A DNA stretch of 64,000 nucleotides from positions 18,368,324 through 18,432,323 of the forward strand of contig OX422184.1 of assembly GCA_949130485.1 (NCBI GenBank). Reading direction: 5' to 3'. Below the pieces are notes generated by a model that did no database searches, had not been told where the DNA came from, and saw nothing but the letters and a program-made list of their open reading frames with translations. Source of the stretch: Agelas oroides (lineage: Eukaryota > Porifera > Demospongiae > Agelasida > Agelasidae). The position numbers and the translations under genes were made by a program. Positions 51,051 to 61,278 of the stretch are shown here, one piece after another; position 1 is the stretch's first letter; each line of letters opens with the position of its first letter.

Positions 51051-54000
51051 TCATGTCTGTGTGTCTTGTCTGTCTTCTCTGCCTTGTCTGTCTTGTCTGT
51101 CTTGTCTGTCTGTCTTGTCTGTCTTGTCTGTCTCTCTTGTCTGTCTTGTCCGTCTGTCTTGTCTGTCTTATATGTCTGTCTTGTCTGTCTTGTCTGTCTT
51201 GTCTGTCTGTCTTGTCTGTCTGTATTGTCTGACTGTCCTGTCTGTCTTGTCTGTCTTGTCTATCTTGTCTGTCTTGTCTGTCTGTCTGTCTTGTCTATCT
51301 GGTCTGTGTGTCTTGTCTGTCTTGTCTGTCTTTTCTGTCTTGTCTGTCTGTCTTCTCTGTCTGTCTTGTCTGTCTATCTTGTCTCTCTTGACTGTCTGTC
51401 TTGTCTGTCTGTCTTGTCTGTCTGTCTTGTCTGTCTGTCTTCTCTGTTTTGTCTGTCTATCTTGTCTGTCTTATCTGTCTGTCCTGTCCGTCTGTCTTGT
51501 CTGTCTGTCTTGTCTGTCTCTCTTGTCTGTCTTTCTGTCTTGTCTGTCTGTCTTGTCTGTCCTGTCTGTCTGTCTTGTCTGTCTGTCTTGTCTGTCTTGT
51601 CTGTCTGTCTTCTCTGTCTGTCTTCTCTGTCTTGTCTGTCTGTCTTGTCACTCTTGTCTTTCTTTTCTGTCTTGTCTGTCTGTCTTGTCTGTCTGTCTTG
51701 TCTGTCTTGCCTGTCTGTCTTGTCTGTCTGTTTTGTCTTTCTTGTAGGTCTTGTCTGTCTGTCTTGTCTGTCTGTCTGTCTTGTCTGTCTGTCTTGTCTG
51801 TCTTGTCTATCTCTCGTCTGTCTTGTCTGTCTTGTCTGTCTGTCCTCTCTTGTCTGTCTGTCCTGTCTGTCTGTCTTGTCTGTCTTATGTCTTGTCTGTC
51901 TTGTCTTTCTGTCTTGTCTGTCTGTCTTGTCTGTCTATCTTGTCTGTCTTGTCTGTCTGTCTTTTCTGTTTGTTTTCTCTGTCTTGTCTTTCTGTCTTGT
52001 CTCTCTTTCTTGTTTGTCTTGTCTGTCTTGTCTTTCTGTCTTGTCTGTCTTCTCTATCTTGTCTATCTGTCTGTCTTGTCTTTCTTGTCTGTCTGTCTGT
52101 CTTGTCTGTCTGTCCTGTCTGTCTGTCTTGTCTGTCTGTCTTGACTGTCTTGTCTGTCTGTCTTGTCTGTCTTTCCTGTCCGGCAGTCTTGTCTGTCTGT
52201 CTTGTCTGTCTTGTCTGTCTGTCTTGTCTGTCTGTCTTGTCTGTCTTGTCTGTCTTGTCTGTCTTGTCTGTTTGTCTTGTCTTTCTGTCTGTCTTGGCTG
52301 TCTGTCTTGTCTGTCTGTCTTGGCTGTCTGTCTTGTCTGTCTGTCTTGTCTGACTGTCTTGTCTGTCTTGTCTGTGTGTCTTGTTTGTCTTCTCTGCCTT
52401 GTCTGTCTTGTCTGTCTTGTCTGTCTTGTATGTCTTGTATGTCTGTCTTGTCTGTCTGTCTTGTCTGTCTTGTCTCTCTGTTTTGTCTGTCTTGTTTGTC
52501 TTGTCTGTCTTGTCTGTCTGTCTTCTCGGTCTGTCTTGTCTCTCTGTTTTGTCTGTCTTGTTTGTCTTGACTGTCTTGTCTGTCTGTCTTCTCTGTCTGT
52601 CTTGTCTGTCTTGTATGTCTTGTCTGTCTGTCTTGTCTGTCTTGTCTGTCTGTCTTGTCTGTCTGTCTTGTCTGTCTGTCTTATCGGTCTTGTCTGTCTG
52701 TCTTGTCTGTCTGTCTTGTCTGTCTTCTCTGTCTGTCTTGTCTGTCTTGTCTGTCTGTCTTGTCAGTCTGTCTTGTCTGTCTTGTCTGTCTATCTGTCTT
52801 GTCTGTCTGTCTTGTCTATCTGTCCTGTCTGTCTGTCTTGTCCGTCTGTCTTGTCTGTCTTGTCTGTCTGTCTTGTCTGTCTGTCTTGTCTGTCTTGTCT
52901 GTCTGTCTTGTTTGTCTGTCTGTCTTATCTGTCTGTCTTGTCTGTCTTGTCTGTCTTGTCTCTCTGTCTTGTCTGTCTGTCTGTCTTTCTTGTCTGTCTC
53001 TGTCTTGTCTGTCTTGTCTGTCTGTCTTGTCTGTCTTGTCTGTCTCTCTTGTCTGTCTTGTCTGTCTGTCTTGTCAGTCTTATATGTCTGTCTTCTCTGT
53101 CTTGTCTGTCTTGTCTGTCTGTCTTGTCTGTCTGTCTTGTCTGACTGTCCTGTCTGTTTTATCTGTCTGTCTGTCTGTCTTGTCTGTCTGACTGGTCTGT
53201 CCGTCTTGTCTGACTGTCTTGTCTGTGTGTCTTGTCTGTCTTCTCTGCCTTGTCTGTTTTGTCTGTCTTGTCTGTCTGTCTTGTCTGTCTTGTCTGTCTC
53301 TCTTGTCTGTCTTGTCTGTCTGTCTTGTCTCTCTTATGCCTGTCGTCTCTGTCTTGTCTGTCTTGTCTGTCTGTCTTGTCTGTCTGTCTTGTCTGACTGT
53401 CCTGTCTGTCTTGTATGTCTTCTCTGTCTTGTCTGTCTTGTCTGTCTGTCTGTCTTGTCTGTCTTGTCTGTCTGTCTTGTCTGTCTTGCCTGACTTGTCT
53501 GTCTTGTCTGTCTTGTCTGTCTGTCTTGTCTGTCTCGTCTGTCTTGTCTGTCTTGTCTGTCTGTCTTGTCTGTCTCGTCTGTCTTGTCTGTCTGTCTTGT
53601 CAGTCTGCCTTGTCTGTCTTGTCTGTCTATCTGTCTTGTCTCTCTGTCTTGTCTGTCTGTCCTGTCCGTCAGTCTTGTCTGTCTGTCTTGTCTGTCTCTC
53701 TTGTCTGTCTTTCTGTCTTGTCTGTCTGTCTTGTCTGTCCTGTCTGTCTGTCTTCTCTGTCTGTCTTGTCTGTCTTGTCTGTCTGTCTTCTCTGTCTGTC
53801 TTCTCTGTCTTGTCTGTCTGTCTTGTCACACTTGTCTTTCTTTTCTGTCTTGTCTGTCTGTCTTGTCTGTCTGTCTTGTCTGTCTTGCCTGTCTGTCTTG
53901 TCTGCCTGTTTTGTCTGTCTTGTAGGTCTTGTCTGTCTGTCTGTCTTGTCTGTCTGTCTGTCTTGTCTGTCTGTCTTGTCTGTCTTGTCTATCTCTCTTG

Positions 54001-57000
54001 TCTGTCTTGTCTGTCTTGTCTGTCTGTCTGTCTTGTCTGTCTCCTGTCTGTCTGTCTTGACTGTCTTATGTCTTGTCTGTCTTTTCTTTCTGTCTTGTCT
54101 GTCTGTCTTGTTTGTCTATCTTGTCTGTCTTGTCTGTCTGTCTTTTCTGTTTGTCTTCTCTGTCTTGTCTTTCTGTCTTGTCTCTCTTTCTTGTCTGTCT
54201 TGTCTGTCTTGTCTGTCTTTCTGTCTTGTCTGTCTTGTCTGTCTTGTCTATCTGTCTCTCTTGTCTGTCTTGTCTGTCTGTCTGTCTTGTCTCTCTGTCC
54301 TGTCTGTCTGTCTTGTCTGTCTGTCTTGTCTGTCCTGTCTGTCTGTCTTGTCTGTCCTGTCTGTCTGTCTTGTCTGTCTGTCCTGTCCGTCAGTCTTGTC
54401 TGTCTGTCTTGTCTGTCTTGTCTGCCTGTCTTGTCTGTCTGTCTTGTCTGTCTTGTCTGTCTGTCTTGTCTTTCTGTCTGTCTTGGCTGTCTGTCTTGTC
54501 TGTCTGTCTGTCTTGGCTGTCTGTCTTGTCTGTCTGTCTTCTCTGTTTGACTTGTCTGTCTGTCTTGACTGACTGTCTTGTCTGTGTGTCTTGTTTGTCT
54601 TCTCTGCCTTGTCTGTCTTGTCTGTCTTGTCTGTCTTGTATGTCTGTCTTGTCTGTCTGTCTTGTCTGTCTTGTCTCTCTGTTTTGTCTGTCTTGTTTGT
54701 CTTGTCTGTCTTGTCTGTCTGTCTTCTCTGTCTGTCTTGTCTCTCTGTTTTGTCTGTCTTGTTTGTCTTGTCTGTCTTGTCTGTCTGACTTGTCTGTCTG
54801 TCTTGTCTGACTGTCTTGTCTGTCTTGTATGTGTGTCTTGTTTGTCTTCTCTGCCTTGTCTGTCTTGTCTGTCTTGTCTGTCTTGTATGTCTGTCTTGTC
54901 TCTCTGCCTTGTCTGTCTGTCCTGTTCGTCTGTCTTGTCTGTCTGTCTTGTCTGTCTCTCTTGTCTGTCTTTCTGTCTTGTCTGTCTGTCTTGTCTGTCC
55001 TGTCTGTCTTGTCTGTCTGTCTTGTCTGTCTTGTCTGTCTGTCTTCTCTGTCTGTCTTCTCTGTCTTGTCTGTCTGTCTTGTCACTCTTGTCTTTCTTGT
55101 CTGTCTTGTCTGTCTGTCTTGTCTGTCTTGCCTGTCTGTCTTGGCTGTCTGTCTTGTCTGTCTTGTGGGACTTGTCTGTCTGTCTGTCTTGTCTGTTTGT
55201 CTGTCTTGTCTGTCTGTCTTGTCTGTCTTGTCTGTCTTGTCTATCTCTCTTGTCTGTCTTGTCTGTCTTGTCTGTCTGTCTTGTCTGTCTGTCCTGTCTG
55301 TCTGTCTTGTCTGTCTTATGTCTTGTCTGTCTTGTCTTTCTGTCTTGTCTGTCTGTCTTGTCTGCCTATCTTGTCTGTCTTGTCTGTCTGTCTTTTCTGT
55401 TTGTCTTCTCTGTCTTGTCTTTCTGTCTTGTCTCTCTTTCTTGTCTGTCTTGTCTGTCTTGTCTGTCTTTCTGTCTTATCTGTCTTGTCTGTCTTGTCTA
55501 TCTGTCTGTCTTGTCTGTCTTGTCTGTCTGTCTGTCTTGTCTGTCTGTCCTGTCTGTCTGTCTTGTCTGTCTGTCTTGTCTGTCTTGTCTGTCTGTCTTG
55601 TCTATCTGTCCTGTCCGTCAGTCTTGTCTGTCTGTCTTGTCTGTCTTGTCTGTCTTGTCTGTCATGTCTGTCTGTCTTGTCTGTCTTGTCTGTCTTGTCT
55701 GTCTGTCTTGTAAGTCTGTCTTGTCCGTCTTGTCTGTCTATCTGTCTTGTCTGTTTGTCTTGTCTATCTGTCCTGTCCGTCTGTCTTGTCCGTCTGTCTT
55801 GTCTGTCTTGTCTGTCTGTCTTGTCTGTCTGTCTTGTCTGTCTTGTCTGTCTGTCTTGTCTGTCTGTCTGTCTTATCTGTCTGTCTTGTCTGTCTGTCTT
55901 GTCTCTCTGTCTTGTCTGTCTGTCTGTCTTTCTTGTCTGTCTGTCTGTCTTGTCTGTCTGTCTTGTCTGTCTTGTCTGTCTCTCTTGTCTGTCTTGTCTG
56001 TCTGTCTTGTCAGTCTTATATGTCTGTCTTCTCTGTCTTGTCTGTCTTGTCTGTCTGTCTTGTCTGTCTGTCTTGTCTGACTGTCCTGTCTGTCTTGTCT
56101 GTCTGTCTGTCTGTCTTGTCTGTCTGACTGGTCTGTCTGTCTTGTCTCACTGTCTTGTCTGTGTGTCTTGTCTGTCTTCTCTGCCTTGTCTGTCTTGTCT
56201 GTCTTGTCTGTCTGTCTTGTCTGTCTTGTCTGTCTCTCTTGTCTGTCTTGTCTGTCTGTCTTGTCTGTCTTATGCCTGTCTTCTCTGTCTTGTCTGTCTT
56301 GTCTGTCTGTCTTGTCTGACTATCCTGTCTGTCTTGTATGTCTTCTCTGTCTTGTCTGTCTTGTCTGTCTGTCTGTCTTGTCTGTCTTGTCTGTCTGTCT
56401 TGTCTGTCTTGTCTGACTTGTCTGTCTTGTCTCTCTTGTCTGTCTGTCTTTTCTGTCTCGTCTCTCTTGTCTGTCTTGTCTGTCTGTCTTGTCTGTCTCA
56501 TTTGTCTTGTCTGTCTGTCTTGTCAGTCTGCCTTGTCTGTCTTGTCTGTCTATCTGTCTTGTCTCTCTGTCTTGTCTGTCTGTCCTGTCCGTCAGTCTTG
56601 TCTGTCTGTCTTGTCTGTCTCTCTTGTCTGTCTTTCTGTCTTGTCTGTCTGTCTTGTCTGTCCTGTCTGTCTGTCTTCTCTGTCTGTCTTGTCTGTCTTG
56701 TCTGTCTGTCTTCTCTGTCTGTCTTCTCTGTCTTGTCTGTCTGTCTTGTCACTCTTGTCTTTCTTTTCTGTCTTGTCAGTCTGTCTTGTCTGTCTGTCTT
56801 GTCTGTCTTGCCTGTCTGTCTTGTCTGTCTGTTTTGTCTGTCTTGTAGGTCTTGTCTGTCTGTCTGTCTTGTCTGTCTGTCTGTCTTGTCTGTCTGTCTT
56901 GTCTGTCTTGTCTGTCTTGTCTATCTCTCTTGTCTGTCTTGTCTGTCTTGTCTGTCTGTCTGTCTTGTCTGTCTGTCCTGTCTGTCTGTCTTGTCTGTCT

Positions 57001-58000
57001 TATGTCTTGTCTGTCTTGTCTTTCTGTCTTGTCTGTCTGTCTTGTCTGTCTATCTTGTATGTCTTGTCTGTCTGTCTTTTCTGTTTGTCTTCTCTGTCTT
57101 GTCTTTCTGTCTTGTCTCTCTTTCTTGTCTGTCTTGTCTGTCTTGTCTGTCTTTCTGTCTTGTCTGTCTTGTCTGTCTTGTCTATCTGTCTCTCTTGTCT
57201 GTCTTGTCTGTCTGTCTGTCTTGTCTGTCTGTCCTGTCTGTCTGTCTTGTCTGTCTTGTCTGTCTTGTCTGTCTGTCTTGTCTGTCTGTCCTGTCCGTCA
57301 GTCTTGTCTGTCTGTCTTGTCTGTCTGTCTTGTCTGTCTGTCTTGTCTGTCTTGTCTGTCTTGTCTGTCTTGTCTGTCTGTCTTGTCTTTCTGTCTGTCT
57401 TGGCTGTCTGTCTTGTCTGTCTGTCTGTCTTGGCTGTCTGTCTTGTCTGTCTGTCTTCTCTGTTTGACTTGTCTGTGTGTCTTGTCTGACTTCTTGTCTG
57501 TCTTGTCTGTGTGTCTTGTTTGTCTTCTCTGCCTTGTCTGTCTTGTCTGTCTTGTCTGTCTTGTATGTCTGTCTTGTCTGTCTGTCTTGTCTGTCTTGTC
57601 TCTCTGTTTTGTCTGTCTTGTTTGTCTTGTCTGTCTTGTCTGTCTGTCTTCTCTGTCTGTCTTGTCTCTCCGTTTTGTCTGTCTTGTTTGTCTTGTCTGT
57701 CTTGTCTGTCTGACTTGTCTGTCTGTCTTGTCTGACTGTCTTGTCTGTCTTGTCTGTGTGTCTTGTTTGTCTTCTCTGCCTTGTCTGTCTTGTCTGTCTT
57801 GTCTGTCTTGTATGTCTGTCTTGTCTCTCTGTCTTGTCTGTCTGTCCTGTTCGTCTGTCTTGTCTGTCTGTCTTGTCTGTCTCTCTTGTCTGTCTTTCTG
57901 TCTTGTCTGTCTGTCTTGTCTGTCCTGTCTGTCTTGTCTGTCTGTCTTGTCTGTCTTGTCTGTCTGTCTTCTCTGTCTGTCTTCTCTGTCTTGTCTGTCT
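51051..58000. repeat. 8.35-8.6-kb higher-order repeat, copy 2
   Basis: This copy corresponds to 42.7-49.4 kb with small unit-sized indels. Its left part also matches 0.1-2.1 kb, and its 54.4-57.5-kb part matches 2.4-5.5 kb (offset about 51,950). One family therefore brackets the array on both sides. The similarity fades around 58 kb. Confidence 0.8.
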
Positions 58001-58997
58001 GTCTTGTCACTCTTGTCTTTCTTGTCTGTCTTGTCTGTCTGTCTTGTCTGTCTGTCTTGTCTGTCTTGCCTGTCTGTCTTGTCTGTCTGTTTTGTCTGTC
58101 TTGTAAGTCTTGTCTGTCTGTCTGTCTTGTCTGTTTGTCTGTCTTGTCTGTCTGTCTTGTCTCTCTTGTCTGTCTTGTCTATCTCTCTTGTCTGTCTTGT
58201 CTGTCTTGTCTGTCTGTCTTGTCTGTCTGTCCTGTCTGTCTGTCTTGTCTGTCTTATGTCTTGTCTGTCTTGTCTTTCTGTCTTGTCTGTCTGTCTTGTC
58301 TGTCTATCTTGTCTGTCTTGTCTGTCTGTCTTTTCTGTTTGTCTTCTCTATCTTGTCTTTCTGTCTTGTCTCTCTTTCTTGTCTGTCTTGTCTGTCTTGT
58401 CTGTCTTTCTGTCTTATCTCTCTTTTCTGTCTTGTCTATCTGTCTGTCTTGTCTGTCTTGTCTGTCTGTCTGTCTTGTCTGTCTGTCCTGTCTGTCTGTC
58501 TTGTCTGTCTGTCTTGTCTGTCTTGTCTGTCTGTCTTGTCTATCTGTCCTGTCCGTCAGTCTTGTCTGTCTGTCTTGTCTGTATTGTCTGTCTGTCTTGT
58601 CTGTCTGTCTTGTCTGTCTTGTCTGTCTTGTCTGTCTGTCTTGTCTTTCTGTCTGTCTTGGCTGTCTGTCTTGTCTGTCTGTCTTCTCTGTTTGACTTGT
58701 CTGTCTGTCTTGTCTGACTGTCTTGTCTGTCTTGTCTGTGTCTTGTTTGTCTTCTCTGCCTTGTCTGTCTTGTCTGTCTTGTCTGTCTTGTATGTCTGTC
58801 TTGTCTGTCTGTCTTGTCTGTCTTGTCTCTCTGTTTTGTCTGTCTTGTTTGTCTTGTCTGTCTTGTCTGTCTGTCTTCTCTTTCTATCTTGTCTCTCTGT
58901 TTTGTCTGTCTTGTTTGTCTTGTCTGTTGTGTCTGTCTGACTTGTCTGTCTGTCTTGTCTGACTGTCTTGTCTGTCTTGTCTGTGTGTCTTGTTTGT
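57524..58997. repeat. 247-bp sub-repeats
   Basis: The motif CTTCTCTGCC starts at 57,524 and 57,771, and again at 58,751 and 58,998. Both spacings are exactly 247 bp. Between the motifs each copy carries paired CTCTCTGTTTTGTC variants. The same motif group (TGTGTGTCTTGTTTG, then CTTCTCTGCC) recurs many times across the array and is the best internal landmark for aligning blocks. Confidence 0.8.
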
Positions 58998-60284
58998 CTT
59001 CTCTGCCTTGTCTGTCTTGTCTGTCTTGTCTGTCTTGTATGTCTGTCTTGTCTGTCTGTCTTGTCTGTCTTGTCTCTCTGTTTTGTCTGTCTTGTTTGTC
59101 TTGTCTGTCTTGTCTGTCTGTCTTCTCTGTCTGTCTTGTCTCTCTGTTTTGTCTGTCTTGTTTGTCTTGTCTGTCTTGTCTGTCTGTCTACTCTGTCTGT
59201 CTTGTCTGTCTTGTCTGTCTGTCTTGTCTGTATGTCTTGTCTGTCTGTCTTGTCTGTCTTGTCTGCCTTGTCTGTCTTGTCTGTCTTGTCTGTCTTGTAT
59301 GTCTGTCTTGTCTGTCTGTCTTGTCTGTCTTGTCTCTCTGTTTTGTCTGTCTTGTTTGTCTTGTCTGTCTTGTCTGTCTGTCTTCTCGGTCTGTCTTGTC
59401 TCTCTGTTTTGTCTGTCTTGTTTGTCTTGTCTGTCTTGTCTGTCTGTCTTCTCTGTCTGTCTTGTCTGTCTTGTATGTCTTGTCTGTCTGTCTTGTCTGT
59501 CTGTCTTGTCTGTCTGTCTTGTCTGTCTGTGTTTTCTGTCTGTCTTGTCTGTCTGTCTTGTCGGTCTTGTCTGTCTGTCTTGTCTGTCTGTCTTGTCTGT
59601 CTTGTCTGTCTGTCTTGTCTGTCTTGTCTGTCTGTCTTATCTGTCTTTCTTGTCTGTCTTGTCTGTCGGTCTTCTCTGCCTGTCTTGTCTGTCTGTCTTG
59701 TCTGTCTGTCTTATCTGCCTGTCTTTTCTGTCTGTCTTGTTTGTCTGTCTTGTCGGTCTTGTCTGTCTGTCTTGTCTGTCTGTCTTGTCTGTCTTGTCTG
59801 TCTGTCTTGTCTGTCTGTCTTATCTGTCTTTCTTGTCTGTCTTGTCTGTCTGTCTTCTCTGTCTGTCTTGTCTGTCTTGTATGTCTTGTCTGCCTGTCTT
59901 GTCTGTCTTGTCTGTCTGTCTTGTCTGTCTGTCTTGTCTGTGTGTCTTGTCGGTCTTGTCTGTCTGTCTTGTCTCTCTGTCTTGTCTGTCTGTCTTGTCT
60001 GTCTTGTCTGTCTGTCTTGTCTGTCTTGTCTGTCTGTCTTATCTGTCTTGTGTGTCTTGTCTGTCTTGTCTTTCTGTCTTGTCTGTCTGTCTTGTCTGTC
60101 TATCTTGTCTCTCTTGTCTGTCTGTCTTGTCTGTCTGTCTTGTCTGTCTTGTCTGTCTCTCTAGTCTGTCTTGTCTGTCTGCCTTGTCTGTCTTATATGT
60201 CTGTCTTCTCTGTCTTATCTGTCTTGTCTGTCTGTCTTGTCTGTCTGTCTTGTCTGACTGTCCTGTCTGTGTTGTCTGTCTTGT

Positions 60285-60339
60285 GGGGGTGCTACTGATG
60301 CTAGGGTGGTATGCAGACAGCTTGGATTTTCCAGATACA
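60285..60339 (+). pseudogene. SRCR domain 1, broken first exon (3' half only)
   Basis: In the frame starting at 60,288 this encodes GATDARVVCRQLGFSRY, the classic second quarter of an SRCR domain, including conserved cysteine C3 in VVCRQLGF. It then ends in a good donor, A/GTGAGT at 60,340, in phase 1. The same exon elsewhere in this gene carries about 40 more residues upstream (the [DV]RL strand, VEVC and WGTVCDDGW). Here these are absent: the sequence to the left is satellite right up to TTGTGGGGGT. A TGG codon for the expected Trp of DGWG is present at 60,284-60,286, but one extra G puts it out of frame with the rest. No AG acceptor is near the junction. The exon is therefore cut by the satellite, either in the genome or by assembly. 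The product would be an extracellular, probably disulfide-bonded, ligand-binding domain. Confidence 0.85.
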
Positions 60340-60519
60340 GTGAGTTCCAGATTTCATCTTTTCAAACTCATAGTCTTATGCTGAAGCGATATAGTTATTT
60401 TATAAACTATTAACATAGAACCTATTGCTTTACACATACAGTTTCAATGTTAAGTTGTTAACATCCCTAAACCTGTGCAAACGGAGAGGTATTTATTCTC
60501 AACGACATTTGCTCTCCAG
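60340..60519 (+). other. Intron inside SRCR domain 1 (180 bp)
   Basis: This is a phase-1 intron from GTGAGT (60,340) to a CTCTCCAG acceptor (60,518-60,519). It has AT-rich, non-repetitive content. It splits the domain after the VVCRQLGF region, the same place as the intron in domain 2. No other feature is seen. Confidence 0.8.
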
Positions 60520-60680
60520 ATGCCACTGCTTTTGTTCGTGGTGGTTTTGGCTGGGGAAGTGGTTTAATCCACCTGGATGATGTGGCCTGCACTGGATCAG
60601 AGGCTGCCCTGATAAACTGTACCTATGACCCCAGCACTACTGACTGCTCTCACTCTGAGGATGCTGGTGTTCACTGACTC
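60520..60680 (+). pseudogene. SRCR domain 1, second exon with premature TGA
   Basis: After splicing, the split codon A/AT gives Asn. The exon then encodes the C-terminal half of an SRCR domain: FGWGSGLIHLDDVAC (C5), SEAALINC (C6), then DCSHSEDAGV (C7) and His. Where the final conserved cysteine C8 is expected (family pattern GVxC), the frame reads TGA at 60,675-60,677. A GTATGT donor follows at 60,681. The exon is 161 bp, whereas the equivalent exon of domain 2 has a length (168 bp) that leaves phase 1. One missing base just before this donor would explain both the stop and the wrong phase. Two N-glycosylation sequons (NAT at the exon junction and NCT) are visible. It may be a real frameshift, a chain terminus or a base-calling indel. 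Confidence 0.8.
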
Positions 60681-61278
60681 GTATGTTCAGCACTTGCACA
60701 TTCCATTCAAATTGTTGATGTGAGCACGAGTGAGCCCCTCGCTAATGAACTTAAAGCCTTAAACACAGATTTCCCTCTACATATACAATTGTGGAATTGT
60801 AGGACATTTTGGGGGCAAGATTGAGCAAGTAATGCAGAAAAATACAAAAGAGATACCATACCATTTGTTCTGCCTATGTACTATAGCTAACTGCCAGAAC
60901 ACACATTCAAACTTTGACCTCCTCCTTACTTCTGTTTACAGCCTGGCCAGCCATGTAGCTATAGTCCTTACATGAATAGTAGGGGAAAATTCATCATCAT
61001 GCTAAATATACAGCTACAAGTCAAACCATGCAGTTAGCAGATTAATCTTTGCCACCTTCTGTGTCCTGTAAGTAACCTGGATTTTCAACACAACTGTTAA
61101 TCTTACAGATGCTCACACTTACTACCTCTCTTAAACATCTCTCATAATTGCTCTTTTCTCAGGTTTAACACTCAACCTTTAGGAGTTTACCTTTATATTA
61201 CATACTGGCATTTTGGGTTCCATTTCTGTGTACCACTGCAATACAACATTGCAAGACTACTGAGCTCATATTATCCAG
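60681..61278 (+). other. Intron between SRCR domains 1 and 2 (598 bp)
   Basis: This intron starts GTATGT (60,681) and ends TTATCCAG (61,278). It is AT-rich single-copy-looking sequence. I see no coding exon, RNA gene or clear inverted repeat in it. Confidence 0.75.

Larger units (their letters stand above)
1..60284. repeat. 60-kb (TTGTC)(TGTC)n satellite array
   Basis: The whole stretch is made of TTGTC followed by one to four TGTC units, so local steps are 9, 13, 17 or 21 bp. On the complementary strand this is a GACA/CAGA-type repeat. The + strand has almost no A; A occurs only in variant units such as TATC, TGAC, TTATC and TTGTATG. G of TGTC is the position that most often varies (to C, T or A). 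No non-repetitive island longer than a few bases was seen. The array continues beyond the left window edge and ends at the run of five G at 60,285-60,289. Rare variants repeat at fixed long distances, showing higher-order repeat blocks annotated separately. There is no evidence of a gene, RNA gene or transposon inside it. Function is unknown; it may be a heterochromatic or intronic satellite. Confidence 0.97.

Noticed and set aside
1..60284. CRISPR array
   Set aside because: There are no unique spacers between conserved repeats, the unit is 9-17 bp, and the window is from an intron-bearing eukaryote.
1..60284. Telomeric repeat
   Set aside because: The unit is not TTAGGG-like, it has no G-rich strand, and it lies next to a gene.
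60285..60289. G-quadruplex at the array edge
   Set aside because: Only a single run of five G is present; four runs would be needed.
58990..60384. Open frame crossing the satellite/gene junction
   Set aside because: It enters the SRCR exon in the wrong frame (reading Val-Leu-Leu-Met...) and runs into the intron. The SRCR frame is a different one.
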